NCBI GenBank assembly: GCA_040403535.1
Contig: JBBAKL010000012.1
Coordinates: 4,915-68,914 of the forward strand
Direction of reading: 5' to 3'
DNA: 64,000 bases
Origin: JAHEYG01 sp040403535
GTDB lineage: Bacteria; Bacteroidota; Bacteroidia; B-17B0; Aurantibacillaceae
Shown: in pieces, positions 7,430 through 17,694 of the stretch
Layout: the number at the start of each line of letters is the position of its first letter
Numbering within the stretch: position 1 is the first letter of the stretch
Notes under the pieces: model-generated
Told to the model about the DNA's origin: nothing
Database searches by the model: none
The model's input: the letters and a program-made list of their open reading frames with translations, nothing else
Program-made: the position numbers and the translations under genes

Positions 7430-8818
7430 TTATAAGTGAATCACTTCACCATACGCCGCAGCGGCAGCTTCCATAATGGCTTCGCTCATGGTAGGGTGAG
7501 GGTGCACGGTTTTGATGATTTCGTGTCCTGTTGTTTCTAATTTACGTAAAGCAACAGTTTCTGCCACCATCTCGGTTACGTTAGCGCCAATCATGTGCGC
7601 GCCTAATAACTCGCCATATTTCGCATCAAAAATTAATTTAATGAATCCATCAGATGCCCCGGCTGCTTTTGCTTTACCGGATGCCGAGAATGGGAATTTA
7701 CCAACCTTTACAGTATATCCGGCTTCCTTAGCTTTCTTCTCTGTATAACCAACGGATGCAATCTCCGGCTGACAATAGGTACAACCAGGAATGTTGTTAT
7801 AGTCAATCGGCTCAACATGCATTCCTTTAATTTTTTCTACACAGGTAATACCTTCTGCACTTGCAACGTGTGCTAATGCCTGTCCAGGTACACAGTCGCC
7901 AATGGCGTAGTAACCCGGTACGTTAGTCGCATAGAATTTATCAACGATAATTTTTCCTTTATCGGTTTTAATTCCTGTTTCTTCTAAGCCTAAACCTTCA
8001 ATGTTAGCAGCAATACCTACAGCCGATAAAACGATTTCAGCATCTAATGTAACATTACCGGTTTTGGTTTTTACATTTACTTTGCAGTCGGTACCTTTTG
8101 TGTCTACACTCTCAACAGAAGCTTCTGTCATGATTTCGATGCCCAACTTCTTAAATGATTTCTCTAATTGTTTTGATACTTCTTCATCTTCAACCGGAAC
8201 AATGTTCGGCATAAATTCAACGATGGTTACTTTCGTTCCCATTGTAGCGTAGAAGTAAGCAAACTCAACTCCAATAGCGCCCGAACCAACAACTACTAAA
8301 CTCTTAGGTTGTTTTGGTAAGCTCATGGCTTCGCGGTAACCAATAATTTTTTTACCGTCTTGTGGTAAATTTGGTAACTGACGAGAGCGTGCACCGGTTG
8401 CAATAATGATGTGTTTTCCGTCGTAAACAGTCACCTTTCCGTCGGCAGCTTTTACTTCCACTTTTTTACCCGGCTTTACTTTAGCCGTACCCATAATCAC
8501 ATCAATTTTGTTTTTCTTCATTAAAAACTGAATGCCTTTGCTCATTCCGTCGGCCACATCGCGGCTACGTTTAATCACCGCACCAAAATCAGCTTTTACA
8601 TTATCAGCGCTAATTCCGTATTCTTTGGCGTGATTTAAATATTCAAATACCTGAGCACTTTTTAATAAAGCTTTGGTTGGAATACAACCCCAGTTTAAAC
8701 AAATGCCACCTAAGTTTTCTTTTTCAATAACAGCGGTTTTAAAACCTAATTGTGAAGCGCGAATGGCAGTAACATAACCGCCCGGACCACTTCCTATAAC
8801 AATAACATCGTAGTTCAT
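7430..8818 (-). CDS. lpdA: dihydrolipoyl dehydrogenase (E3)
   Basis: This flavoenzyme reoxidises lipoamide on 2-oxoacid dehydrogenase complexes and the glycine cleavage system, passing electrons to NAD+. The 462-residue length is normal. The FAD-binding GSGPGG is at 9-14 and the redox disulfide is Cys40/Cys45 in GGICLNWGCIPTK. A second Rossmann motif, VVGSGAIGVEFAYFY, binds NAD, and AIGDCVPG belongs to the second FAD contact. The C-terminal HPHPTMSEA carries the catalytic His-Glu pair. The gene stands alone with its own terminator and no E1 or E2 genes beside it, as is common for an E3 shared by several complexes. Confidence 0.97.
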   Translation of the reverse strand: MNYDVIVIGSGPGGYVTAIRASQLGFKTAVIEKENLGGICLNWGCIPTKALLKSAQVFEYLNHAKEYGISADNVKADFGAVIKRSRDVADGMSKGIQFLMKKNKIDVIMGTAKVKPGKKVEVKAADGKVTVYDGKHIIIATGARSRQLPNLPQDGKKIIGYREAMSLPKQPKSLVVVGSGAIGVEFAYFYATMGTKVTIVEFMPNIVPVEDEEVSKQLEKSFKKLGIEIMTEASVESVDTKGTDCKVNVKTKTGNVTLDAEIVLSAVGIAANIEGLGLEETGIKTDKGKIIVDKFYATNVPGYYAIGDCVPGQALAHVASAEGITCVEKIKGMHVEPIDYNNIPGCTYCQPEIASVGYTEKKAKEAGYTVKVGKFPFSASGKAKAAGASDGFIKLIFDAKYGELLGAHMIGANVTEMVAETVALRKLETTGHEIIKTVHPHPTMSEAIMEAAAAAYGEVIHL

Positions 8819-8917
8819 ATTCTTAATTTGTAAAGTGCTAATTTAAGCTTTAAATTGTTTAAATGTAATAAATGAAGAAATTAATTTGAGGTATTAATTG
8901 AGCTGGATTTCAGACGA

Positions 8918-9949
8918 TTATATCTCGAATCGGGCTTGTGGCACAGCGTTTAATCCGCTAAACTCTTGCTGTAAATATTTGTAATAAGCGGTAATTCCTA
9001 TCATGGCAGCGTTGTCGGTACAATATTCAAATGGCGGAATAAATACATTCCAGTTATTCTTCATTCCCAATTCAATAAGTTGTTTGCGTAATTCACTATT
9101 GGCTGAAACGCCACCTGAAATGGCAACGTCCTTAACGTTATTGCATTTGGCAGCTACTTCAAAATTATGAAGCAACACTTTTATCAAATGATTTTGATAG
9201 GAAGCGCAAATATCGTTCAGGTTTTCTTCAATAAAATTCGGATTGGTTTTTACATTATTCTGAATGAAATATAGAAACGATGTTTTAATACCACTGAAAC
9301 TGTAATTTAAACCGTTCACATGAGAGGTAGAAAACGAAAATTTTTTCGCGTTACCGTTTTGAGCTAATTTATCTACAAGTGGCCCGCCAGGATACGGTAA
9401 GCCCAAAATCTTAGCAGCTTTATCAAAGGCTTCACCAACCGCATCGTCAATCGTTTCTCCTAATAATTCAAATTTTAAATGCGAATGAATTTTTACAATT
9501 TGGGTATGTCCGCCACTTACGGTCAAACACAAAAATGGAAATTCAGGAAAGAGGAATGTTGATTCATTTGATGTTCTAATAAAATGAGCTAAAATATGCG
9601 CTTGCATATGGTTCACCTCAATTAAGGGAACTTGTAAACCCATGGCCAACGATTTGGCAAAACTGCTTCCTACCAATAAACTCCCCATTAAACCGGGACC
9701 TTTAGTAAAGGCGATAGCTGATAATTGTGATAATTTAACACCGGCTTTTTTAATGGCGGCATCTGCTACCGGCACAATGTTTTTCTGATGGTCGCGACTG
9801 GCTAACTCGGGTATAACACCGCCGTATTGCTCATGAATTTTCTGGTTGGCTGTAACATTTGCCAATACAACATCGTTTTTAAGTATGGCGCATGATGTAT
9901 CATCGCAGCTGCTTTCTATTGCTAATATGTATACATCGTCATTTTTCAT
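8918..9949 (-). CDS. tsaD: tRNA N6-adenosine threonylcarbamoyltransferase
   Basis: TsaD transfers the threonylcarbamoyl group to A37 of tRNAs that read ANN codons, together with TsaB and TsaE. The 343-residue protein shows the family start ILAIESSCDDTS and YGGVIPELASRDH. The metal-binding histidines are in NHMQAH (114 and 118). The nucleotide-binding TVSGGHTQ and the late motif AISGGVSANSELR are present. I place the start at the ATG at 9949; a GTG at 9952 directly before it is also in frame. It is divergent from tamB with only 29 bases between the starts, so both promoters overlap the gap and the coding ends. Confidence 0.97.
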   Translation of the reverse strand: MKNDDVYILAIESSCDDTSCAILKNDVVLANVTANQKIHEQYGGVIPELASRDHQKNIVPVADAAIKKAGVKLSQLSAIAFTKGPGLMGSLLVGSSFAKSLAMGLQVPLIEVNHMQAHILAHFIRTSNESTFLFPEFPFLCLTVSGGHTQIVKIHSHLKFELLGETIDDAVGEAFDKAAKILGLPYPGGPLVDKLAQNGNAKKFSFSTSHVNGLNYSFSGIKTSFLYFIQNNVKTNPNFIEENLNDICASYQNHLIKVLLHNFEVAAKCNNVKDVAISGGVSANSELRKQLIELGMKNNWNVFIPPFEYCTDNAAMIGITAYYKYLQQEFSGLNAVPQARFEI

Positions 9950-9972
9950 CACCGCATTTTTTTGTAACTTTA
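9942..9972 (+). promoter_or_regulatory. candidate promoter for tamB
   Basis: TAACTTTA at 9965-9972 resembles the -7 element TAnnTTTG with one mismatch. A T-run at 9942-9946 stands 18 bases upstream in the -33 position. The ATG at 9979 is only six bases beyond the box, so the transcript would have almost no leader. The -33 part lies inside the start of tsaD. Confidence 0.35.
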
Positions 9973-9978
9973 TAGCTT

Positions 9979-12900
9979 ATGGCCATACTGGGCAAAATTA
10001 CAAGAATAATACTTAAAACACTCAAATATCTGTTTGTTCTTGTTATTCTTTTGCTTGTATTTATCATCATTGCCGTAAACACCGAAAATTTACAAACTTG
10101 GTTGGCTCAACGCGCCGCATCCTATCTTTCTTCAGAGTTAGGCACCAGGGTAGAGGTTGGACGTGTTCACTTACATTTTGTAAAGAATGCTGAGCTGGAA
10201 GATGTTTTTGTAGAAGATCACATTCACGATACACTTCTGTACAGTAAAAAAATAAGCGTGGAGTTAAGCGGATTTGATTATAAAAAGCAAACACTTAATA
10301 TCGATAAAGTCACCCTGAATAAAACAAAGTGTTACATTGTTCGTCACAAAGGGCAGGAAGATTTTAATTTTCAGCATTTGATCGATGTGTTTAGCAGCAC
10401 CGATACAAGCGCTAAAGCTCCTTCTCAGCCCTGGAAGATTAAATTTGGCACTTTGGTTTTAGATGATGTCGATTTCACTTACCGTAATGAGCGTCACAAT
10501 ACGGATGTTTCTGAAAACATGAACTATCAAAACATTAAATGCACAGATATTTATGGGCAGATTCATAATATTAAATTTAACGACGGAACAATCTACGGAG
10601 ATATTGAAAATTTAAAAGCCCATGAACAATGCGGAATTGATTTGTTGAATTTAACTACCCGCGCAAAGATCAGTCATAAATTTTTGATTTGTAAAAATCT
10701 GGATTTAACAACCGGTAACAGTCATGTTCAGGGTAGCATGGCGTTTAAATACCATCAATGGGAGGATTACATAGAGTTTATTGATAGTGTTAAGATTGAA
10801 GGAATGTTGTTAGAGGGCACACATGTTAGTTTTAAAGACATAGCCTATTTTGCCAAAGAGTTGAATGGTTTAGATAAAAATGTGATTGTGTACGGAAAGA
10901 TGGATGGCTTTGTGAAAGATTTTAAAGCCCAAAGCGTTTATTTGAAATACGGAGAACATTCGCTATTTACCGGTGATTTACACATGAGAGGTTTGCCCGA
11001 TATGGATAAAACGTATATGAATTTAAATGCCCGTTATTTGGGACTTTCAAAATATGATCTCGAATCGGTTCCGCTTTATCCTTTTAAAAACAAAGAGTAT
11101 CTGAATTTACCTTCCGAAGTGGGTCGCCTGGGTGTAGTAAGTTTTAGAGGTAAGTTTGAAGGATATTATCATGATTTTAATGCAAATGGTAATTTTAAAA
11201 CGGCATTAGGTAATGCGCAAACCGATTTAGCAGTTCAGATTGATACGGCAAAGGGGAAAGTAAGTTATCAAGGACTTTTAGCAACAGATAAATTTAATTT
11301 AGGAAAACTACTCAATGTAAATTCGCTTGGATATTTGTCATTAAACTCAAACGTGAAAGGTTCCGGTTTAACATTGAAGGATCTGGATGCTGAGCTAAAA
11401 GGTAAAATCAATAACATCGCTTATAATAACTATGTTTACCAGGATATCACGGTTAATGGAAACATAAAAAACAAAATATTTAACGGTGATTTAAAAAGTC
11501 GTGATTTAAATGCTGATCTGGATTTCTCCGGAAAAATGGATTTTACCGACAAGATCCCTGATTTTGATTTTATCTCAACCATTAATAAACTCAATCTGAA
11601 ACATCTTGGATTTGTCAATTCAAAAGTAGACGGTTACATTTCCACTCAGGTATTAATCACCTTAAAAGGTGACAATATTGATAACATGTCTGGATTAGTC
11701 AACTTTGATAATACCATTTATAAAACGGAGAACAACGAATATAAGGTTAGCACCTTTGATCTCAGTCTCGATCAGGAAAAAATAGAAAAGAGCATTAAAT
11801 TAAATAGTAATATTTTTAATTTGTCTGTTAACGGTCCGTTTAAACTTTCTAATTTACAGGGAGCCTTTAATCAGTTTTTTTACGCCTACTATCCGGCTTT
11901 TGCTAAAAAGCCCCGCACCAAAACACTTTATGCTGATGCTTTTAAATATAAATTAACCGTTAAGAAATTTAATACGATTCGCGACTTATTTGTAAGTGAC
12001 TTAATGCTAAGTTTTAACTCGGTATTTGAAGGTGATTTTGACGCGACTAAGAATTTATTTAATCTTAATTTAAAATCAGATTCGATACGTTATAAATCCA
12101 TACGTTTTAATAATAACCGTATTGAGTCGTATTCAAAAAACAATAAAGTCAATCTGGTATTAAAGAGTGATAAAATATTTTTAACCGATAGTATTTCAGT
12201 GAACAATTACTTCATGTATGTAGTATCGCAGGATAAAAATTCAAAGTTTAATTTAGAGTGGAATAATAAAACAGTACCAAATAATGCCGGTAAATTATTT
12301 GGTCGCGTATTATTTGAAAATAATACCGCTACTTTCTCTTACGAACAATTTTTCTTAACGGTAAGAGACAGTACCTGGAACATGATTACCAACAACAATA
12401 CCATCATCGATTCATCAGCTTCCATCATATTTAATCCAATTGTATTTGCCAATGGCAGTCAGAAATTCAGCTTAAACGGAGCTCTTTCCAATGAACCAAA
12501 AGACAAACTAGTGTTTGAATTGGTTAATTTTGATTTGTCGCAATTGGCACCGGTTATAGGTGATGCCATTAAAGTTAGAGGTTTTGTTGATGGCAGTTTT
12601 ACCTTGCAAAAAGAAATGGGCAATATTGCGTATAGCAGTAACTTAAATTTCAGTAAACTCAATTTAAACGATAATAACTTAGGTGAAGGCGTGTTGAATG
12701 CCGAGTATTTTAATAACGAAAAATATATCTATTTAGATGGGTATACGAGTTTGGGTTTCACCAATTTCGATGGTGACAAAATCAAAAATATTGCTTTTAA
12801 CGGATATTATTATCTCAATAAGGAAGATGATAATTTAGATATTACGTTTGATGCCAATCCTGCCAATCTTAATATTTTAAATCGTTATCTCGAAGGAATT

Positions 12901-14472
12901 TTAACTTTCAAGCCTGCGTTGATTGTTGGTAAAGCAAAAATTACAGGCACGCCTTCTAAACCTATCATCAGCGGAAATTTTAAATTGATCAATTGCGAAA
13001 TGAAAGTAGATTACCTGAATGTCATTTATAATATTAAAGGAGAAGTTGAAGTAATGCCGGATCAGATACGTTTTGATGAATTGGGAATAGGGGACGATTT
13101 AACAAAGAAAAATGAATTTAAAGGAACAATCAACGGAAACATATTTCACGAAAACTTCAGAAATATGCGAATTGACTTTGACGTGAATTATAAAAACATG
13201 ATGGTAATGAATAAGCCGCGAACAGAAAACAGTGCTTATTATGGTAAAGCTCTTGCAACTGGTAATGCTGGAATATTTGGTTACTTCAATAAAGTGGACA
13301 TGCAGATTAATGCAAAAACAGACAAAGGAACTGTGTTTACCATTCCGCTTGATAATCCATCTGAAGTGGAAGAAAGTGGGTACATTAAATTTGTGGTGAA
13401 AGATACCGCTAAAGTAGTTTCACAGCCGGAGCCATACGGTTTCACATTGGATATGAATTTAACTGCAACTACCGATGCCGAAGCTCAGATTATTTTTGAT
13501 GAGAAGAGTGGAGATATCATAAAAGCAAGAGGTAAGGGCGATTTAAATCTGAAAATTAGTAACTGGGGTAAGTTTGATATGTTTGGCGAGTATGCCATTC
13601 AGAGCGGAGATTACATGTTCACGCTCGAAAACTTTATTACTAAAAAGTTTGAACTCGAAAAAAACAGTACCATTAACTGGAGCGGAAATCCATATGATGC
13701 AGACATAAACATTACTGCAAAATATAAGCAACGTGCTTCTATTGCGCCATTATTCCCTTACGATTCATCCGGAACGTATAAACGCCGTTATCCTGTTGAT
13801 TGTAAATTATACATGCGTGAAACATTATTTAATCCGAATATATCTTTCGGACTCGACCTGCCAAGTATAGATGACAACACACGCTCTAAAATAAATAGTT
13901 TAATGATTGACGAAACAGAATTGAATCGTCAGGTTTTTGCTTTGTTATTATTAAAAACTTTTATCACACCTATTCAATACACCCAGGGTGGAGGAATATC
14001 AGCCGGATCAGCTTTAGCAGCTAACAGTACCGAAATGTTATCTAATCGATTATCAGGCTGGCTAAGTAATCTTACAAATGATGTAGATGTTGGTGTGAAT
14101 TACCGTCCGGGAAGTCAGATGAGTAATGATGAACTAGATATAGCCTTATCCAAACAATTGCTGAATAACCGCTTGTCGGTTGACGGAAGTTTTGGATATA
14201 ACAGCAGCACCAACACCGGTTCAAACACTAACTCAACAGGTTTAATTGGTGATGTAAGCGTTGAATATAAACTTACCGAAGATGGACGTTATCGCGTTAA
14301 AGGTTTTAACAGAAGTAATGATAACACACAGGTAACAACCTCGGGAGGACCATTTACACAGGGAGTGGGCGCTTTTTACAGAGAAGAGTTTGAGGATTTT
14401 GACGATGTTTGGAAGCGTTATTATAAAAAAGTTTTATCTTGGGGAAAAAAGGATAAATCTTCAAATCCCTGA
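9979..14472 (+). CDS. tamB: TamB-like translocation/assembly module protein
   Basis: A very long (1497-residue) envelope protein. It has an N-terminal membrane anchor (~10-35), an AsmA-like start (LAQRAASYLSSELGTRVEVGRV) and a long beta-rich body of repeated short strands. The C-terminal ~350 residues are a TamB/DUF490 domain, including GDLNLKISNWGKFDMFGEY and the final SIDDNTRSKINSLM and LSNRLSGWLSN region. TamB-type proteins bridge the inner and outer membranes and are linked to outer-membrane protein insertion and phospholipid transport. No omp85/tamA gene is adjacent here. Pairing with tsaD is a common Bacteroidota gene order. Fold and family are clear from the C-terminus; the exact cargo is not. 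Confidence 0.88.
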   Translation: MAILGKITRIILKTLKYLFVLVILLLVFIIIAVNTENLQTWLAQRAASYLSSELGTRVEVGRVHLHFVKNAELEDVFVEDHIHDTLLYSKKISVELSGFDYKKQTLNIDKVTLNKTKCYIVRHKGQEDFNFQHLIDVFSSTDTSAKAPSQPWKIKFGTLVLDDVDFTYRNERHNTDVSENMNYQNIKCTDIYGQIHNIKFNDGTIYGDIENLKAHEQCGIDLLNLTTRAKISHKFLICKNLDLTTGNSHVQGSMAFKYHQWEDYIEFIDSVKIEGMLLEGTHVSFKDIAYFAKELNGLDKNVIVYGKMDGFVKDFKAQSVYLKYGEHSLFTGDLHMRGLPDMDKTYMNLNARYLGLSKYDLESVPLYPFKNKEYLNLPSEVGRLGVVSFRGKFEGYYHDFNANGNFKTALGNAQTDLAVQIDTAKGKVSYQGLLATDKFNLGKLLNVNSLGYLSLNSNVKGSGLTLKDLDAELKGKINNIAYNNYVYQDITVNGNIKNKIFNGDLKSRDLNADLDFSGKMDFTDKIPDFDFISTINKLNLKHLGFVNSKVDGYISTQVLITLKGDNIDNMSGLVNFDNTIYKTENNEYKVSTFDLSLDQEKIEKSIKLNSNIFNLSVNGPFKLSNLQGAFNQFFYAYYPAFAKKPRTKTLYADAFKYKLTVKKFNTIRDLFVSDLMLSFNSVFEGDFDATKNLFNLNLKSDSIRYKSIRFNNNRIESYSKNNKVNLVLKSDKIFLTDSISVNNYFMYVVSQDKNSKFNLEWNNKTVPNNAGKLFGRVLFENNTATFSYEQFFLTVRDSTWNMITNNNTIIDSSASIIFNPIVFANGSQKFSLNGALSNEPKDKLVFELVNFDLSQLAPVIGDAIKVRGFVDGSFTLQKEMGNIAYSSNLNFSKLNLNDNNLGEGVLNAEYFNNEKYIYLDGYTSLGFTNFDGDKIKNIAFNGYYYLNKEDDNLDITFDANPANLNILNRYLEGILTFKPALIVGKAKITGTPSKPIISGNFKLINCEMKVDYLNVIYNIKGEVEVMPDQIRFDELGIGDDLTKKNEFKGTINGNIFHENFRNMRIDFDVNYKNMMVMNKPRTENSAYYGKALATGNAGIFGYFNKVDMQINAKTDKGTVFTIPLDNPSEVEESGYIKFVVKDTAKVVSQPEPYGFTLDMNLTATTDAEAQIIFDEKSGDIIKARGKGDLNLKISNWGKFDMFGEYAIQSGDYMFTLENFITKKFELEKNSTINWSGNPYDADINITAKYKQRASIAPLFPYDSSGTYKRRYPVDCKLYMRETLFNPNISFGLDLPSIDDNTRSKINSLMIDETELNRQVFALLLLKTFITPIQYTQGGGISAGSALAANSTEMLSNRLSGWLSNLTNDVDVGVNYRPGSQMSNDELDIALSKQLLNNRLSVDGSFGYNSSTNTGSNTNSTGLIGDVSVEYKLTEDGRYRVKGFNRSNDNTQVTTSGGPFTQGVGAFYREEFEDFDDVWKRYYKKVLSWGKKDKSSNP

Positions 14473-14485
14473 TAATACATGGTAA

Positions 14486-15262
14486 TTATTCAGTTCTCTT
14501 CCGAAGTAAACTCATGATTTTTCTAACTAACGAACGGGGAAGAAATCGCAAAGCGGATACCATTAGCGAATTGTTCATGCCGTGAATTGCCACCACTTTT
14601 CCGTTCATTAATGCATCATAGCCGTATTCGGCAACTTCTGCGGAGCCAGGTAGTTTTTTTCCTTTAATTAATTGACTGTTTCTCATTCCTGAAACTTTCA
14701 TGAATTCAGATTCAGTGGCTCCCGGACATAGAGCTGTAACAGTAATGCCGCTCCCTTCAAATTCACTTGAAAGCGCCTCGCTAAAACTTAATACAAAGGC
14801 TTTCGTTGCAAAATAAACACTCATGTTAGGTCCGGGTAAAAATGCGGCGGTGGAAGCTACATTTAAAATTCTTCCGTATTTACGGGCTTGCATCGATGGT
14901 AAAAACAAGTGCGTGAGATGAGTGAGGGCAGTAATGTTTACGTTTATCATTTGTTCTTGTTTGGTCCATTCACTTTCCGCAAATAAATTATAATCTCCAA
15001 ATCCGGCATTGTTTACCAGATAATCAATTTTAATACGACACGACTCACAAAAGTTAAATACTTCACCTGCAGATTGAGGCAAGGATAGATCAATTGGAAG
15101 CACTTGAATGCTTACTCCAGTACTACTTAATTCCTTGCTTAATTCTTTTAATTTGTTTTCTCTTCGTGCAACTATAACTAAGTTGATTTTATTCTTCGCG
15201 AAAACTTTCGCCAGTTCATATCCAATACCACTGCTGGCTCCGGTAATCAATGCAGTTTTCAT
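14486..15262 (-). CDS. short-chain dehydrogenase/reductase (SDR), DltE-like
   Basis: A 258-residue classical SDR. The cofactor motif TGASSGIGYELA is at ~7-18 and LVNNAGFGDY near 86-95. The catalytic Ser lies in VASTAAF and the catalytic pair in VYFATKAF (YxxxK). The VARR after the second beta strand suggests NADP(H) preference. The protein ends in a basic tail (RKIMSLLRKR). Substrate cannot be read from sequence. It ends 13 bases from the convergent end of tamB and lies 14 bases downstream of hutI, so it may be co-transcribed with hutI. Confidence 0.88.
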   Translation of the reverse strand: MKTALITGASSGIGYELAKVFAKNKINLVIVARRENKLKELSKELSSTGVSIQVLPIDLSLPQSAGEVFNFCESCRIKIDYLVNNAGFGDYNLFAESEWTKQEQMINVNITALTHLTHLFLPSMQARKYGRILNVASTAAFLPGPNMSVYFATKAFVLSFSEALSSEFEGSGITVTALCPGATESEFMKVSGMRNSQLIKGKKLPGSAEVAEYGYDALMNGKVVAIHGMNNSLMVSALRFLPRSLVRKIMSLLRKRTE

Positions 15263-15276
15263 ACTTCAATAACCAA

Positions 15277-16530
15277 TTAAGATGAAAAATGTTCTCCGTT
15301 TATGATAACTGTTTCTATTAAATTGCTGCCAAAAGAATAAGGAATAAAGCCATAGGAACTGATAGGTTTTGTGATAAATAAGTTTGCTTTTTTTCCTCTG
15401 GTAATACTTCCAACTTGGGAGCTAACGCCCATGGCATTTGCCGAATTAATTGTGGAAGCATTGATTACTTCTTCCGGATTTAATTTGTACTGAATACAAC
15501 CTAAGCTCATCATGAAATTCATGTTACCGGACGGGCTGCTTCCCGGATTGTAATCGCTTGCAAAGGCAATTGGTAATCCGGCATCAATCATTTTTCGTGC
15601 AGGAGGTAGGGGTAAACTTAAAAAGAAAGCAGCACCTGGTAGCACAGTTGGCATGGTATTGCTGTTCTTTAATGTTTCTATGTCGGCATCATTGCAATAT
15701 TCTAAATGGTCAACACTTATGGCATTGCATTTAACAGCTGTTTGAATACCGTTACTATGACTCAATTGTTCAGCGTGAACTTTAGGAATTAATCCGTGAT
15801 TTAATCCTGCCTCTAAAATTAGTTGAGTTTCAATGGCACTGAAATAACCGTTTTCACAAAACACATCAATGTAATCGGCCAATTTTTCATTAGCAATTGC
15901 AGGAAGCATTTCGTTTATGATTAAATCAATATAACCTTGTTTGTTGTTTTTATAATCGGCAGGAATGGCATGCGCACCTAAAAATGTGGCTTTTACAGGT
16001 ATGTAATTTAAATCTTTAAGTCGTTTAATAACACGAAGCATTTTAATTTCCGTTTCAACACTAAGTCCGTAACCGCTTTTAATTTCAACGGCTCCCGTAC
16101 CTTGAGATATGATTTCTTTAAACCGAACGAGTGATTGTTCAAATAAGTCATCTTCACTGGTTGCGCGAAGTTTGGCAGCTGAATTTAATATACCGCCGCC
16201 GCGTTTTGCAATTTCCTCATAGCTTAAACCATTAATCCGATCAATAAATTCTGCCTCACGATTACCTGCGTAAACAATATGAGTATGACTATCGGCATAA
16301 CATGGTAATACAATTTTACCTTCTGCATCAATTACTTCTAAACCTGCCCAGTCGGTTATACCCGGAAAATCATCCATGCTGCCGTAGTCGGCAATTAGTC
16401 CGTTATCAATGGCCAGCCAGGCATCATTTATGCAAGGTAATTGGCTCATCTCTTTTCCCGAAACTTTTTCAATTACTGTTTCTCGAACCTGAACCAGTGT
16501 TTTTATATTTTTGATTAATATCTTGCTCAT
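15277..16530 (-). CDS. hutI: imidazolonepropionase
   Basis: HutI opens the imidazolone ring in histidine degradation, giving N-formimidoyl-glutamate. The 417-residue protein belongs to the amidohydrolase superfamily. The metal-binding ADSHTHIVYAGNR, the run VEIKSGYGLS, KVHAEQLSHSNG and the late FASDYNPGSSPSGNM are all diagnostic for HutI. The other hut genes (hutH, hutU, hutG or a formiminotransferase) are not in the window, so the pathway is split or its genes lie elsewhere. The ATG at 16530 begins a typical MSKILIKNI strand. The SDR gene follows closely downstream. Confidence 0.95.
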   Translation of the reverse strand: MSKILIKNIKTLVQVRETVIEKVSGKEMSQLPCINDAWLAIDNGLIADYGSMDDFPGITDWAGLEVIDAEGKIVLPCYADSHTHIVYAGNREAEFIDRINGLSYEEIAKRGGGILNSAAKLRATSEDDLFEQSLVRFKEIISQGTGAVEIKSGYGLSVETEIKMLRVIKRLKDLNYIPVKATFLGAHAIPADYKNNKQGYIDLIINEMLPAIANEKLADYIDVFCENGYFSAIETQLILEAGLNHGLIPKVHAEQLSHSNGIQTAVKCNAISVDHLEYCNDADIETLKNSNTMPTVLPGAAFFLSLPLPPARKMIDAGLPIAFASDYNPGSSPSGNMNFMMSLGCIQYKLNPEEVINASTINSANAMGVSSQVGSITRGKKANLFITKPISSYGFIPYSFGSNLIETVIINGEHFSS

Positions 16531-16604
16531 AATTGTAATCAGCCATAAATGTAAGAAACATCCAACAATTCTGTATTATTAACCCGCTATGCTCAATATT
16601 TTAT

Positions 16605-16612
16605 TAAATTTG
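16605..16612 (+). promoter_or_regulatory. -7 promoter element abutting aroC start
   Basis: TAAATTTG is a perfect TAnnTTTG match and ends 5 bases before the aroC ATG. No clear TTTG stands 17-20 bases upstream. If used, transcription starts on or next to the ATG, giving a leaderless message. Confidence 0.5.
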
Positions 16613-16617
16613 TATTT

Positions 16618-17694
16618 ATGGCAGGAAATTCGTTCGGCAAAGTATTTACGCTTAGTACCTTTGGTGAAAGTCATGGTCAAGCTATCGGCGGCATTCTTGA
16701 TGGTTGTCCGGCTAACTTAATTATTGATTTGGATTTTATTCAAAATGAACTTGACCGAAGAAAACCTGGTCAATCTGCAATAACTACTCAACGAAAAGAA
16801 AGTGATACCGTAAAGTTTTTATCCGGAATATTTGAGGGTAAAACTACGGGTACGCCAATTGGATTTATTATTGAAAATGAAAATCAGAAGAGTAACGACT
16901 ACAATCATCTGAAAGAAAATTTCCGCCCGTCACACGCCGATTTTACTTATGAAAACAAGTATGGTTTTCGTGATTACCGAGGAGGAGGACGTTCATCTGC
17001 ACGTGAAACGGCTTGCAGGGTTGTTGGTGGTGCAATTGCAAAATTAGTATTGAAACAATACAATATTTCTGTGCAGGCATATGTTAGTTCTGTAAAAAAT
17101 GTTAAAGTAAATAAGCCCTATCAGCAATTGGATTTATCTAAAACCGATTTAAACAGTATTCGTTGTCCGGATGAGGAAATTGCTAAAGAAATGATCCGTT
17201 TAATTAATGAAACCAGAAAGCAGGGAGACACAGTGGGAGGTATAATTACCTGTGTAATTAAGGGTGTTTCTGTGGGATTAGGCGAACCTGTTTTTGATAA
17301 ACTGCATGCCGATTTAGGAAAAGCTATTTTAAGCATAAATGCTGTTAAAGGATTTGAATTTGGTACAGGATTTGATTCTGTTAATTACAACGGCTCACAG
17401 TTAAATGATGTTTTTGCCAGTACAGAAGGAAAGATCAGCACCGTTACAAATAACAGTGGTGGTATACAAGGCGGTATAAGTAATGGCGAGGATATTTATT
17501 TCAACGTGGCTTTTAAACCGGTTGCTACCATTATGCAAACTCAAAAAAGTGTGAATTCAAAAGGTGAAGAAGTAGATTTAGAAGCAAAAGGCCGACATGA
17601 TCCTTGTGTATTACCAAGGGCTGTACCAATTGTTGAAAGTATGGCGGCTTTGGTAATTGCCGATCATTTATTGAGAAATAAAATTTATAGATAA
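16618..17694 (+). CDS. aroC: chorismate synthase
   Basis: AroC performs the last shikimate-pathway step, converting EPSP to chorismate with reduced FMN. The 358-residue length is standard. Signatures are FGESHGQAIGG near the N-terminus, DRRKPGQSAITTQRKE, the flavin-binding DYRGGGRSSARETA and the C-terminal GRHDPCVLPRAVPIVESM. The next gene begins within the stop codon (TAATG), so a downstream lipoprotein gene is translationally coupled. No other aro genes are in the window. Confidence 0.98.
   Translation: MAGNSFGKVFTLSTFGESHGQAIGGILDGCPANLIIDLDFIQNELDRRKPGQSAITTQRKESDTVKFLSGIFEGKTTGTPIGFIIENENQKSNDYNHLKENFRPSHADFTYENKYGFRDYRGGGRSSARETACRVVGGAIAKLVLKQYNISVQAYVSSVKNVKVNKPYQQLDLSKTDLNSIRCPDEEIAKEMIRLINETRKQGDTVGGIITCVIKGVSVGLGEPVFDKLHADLGKAILSINAVKGFEFGTGFDSVNYNGSQLNDVFASTEGKISTVTNNSGGIQGGISNGEDIYFNVAFKPVATIMQTQKSVNSKGEEVDLEAKGRHDPCVLPRAVPIVESMAALVIADHLLRNKIYR

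Noticed and set aside
8001..8252. 83-residue frame opposite lpdA
   Set aside because: It is wholly inside lpdA on the other strand, with no promoter or homology.
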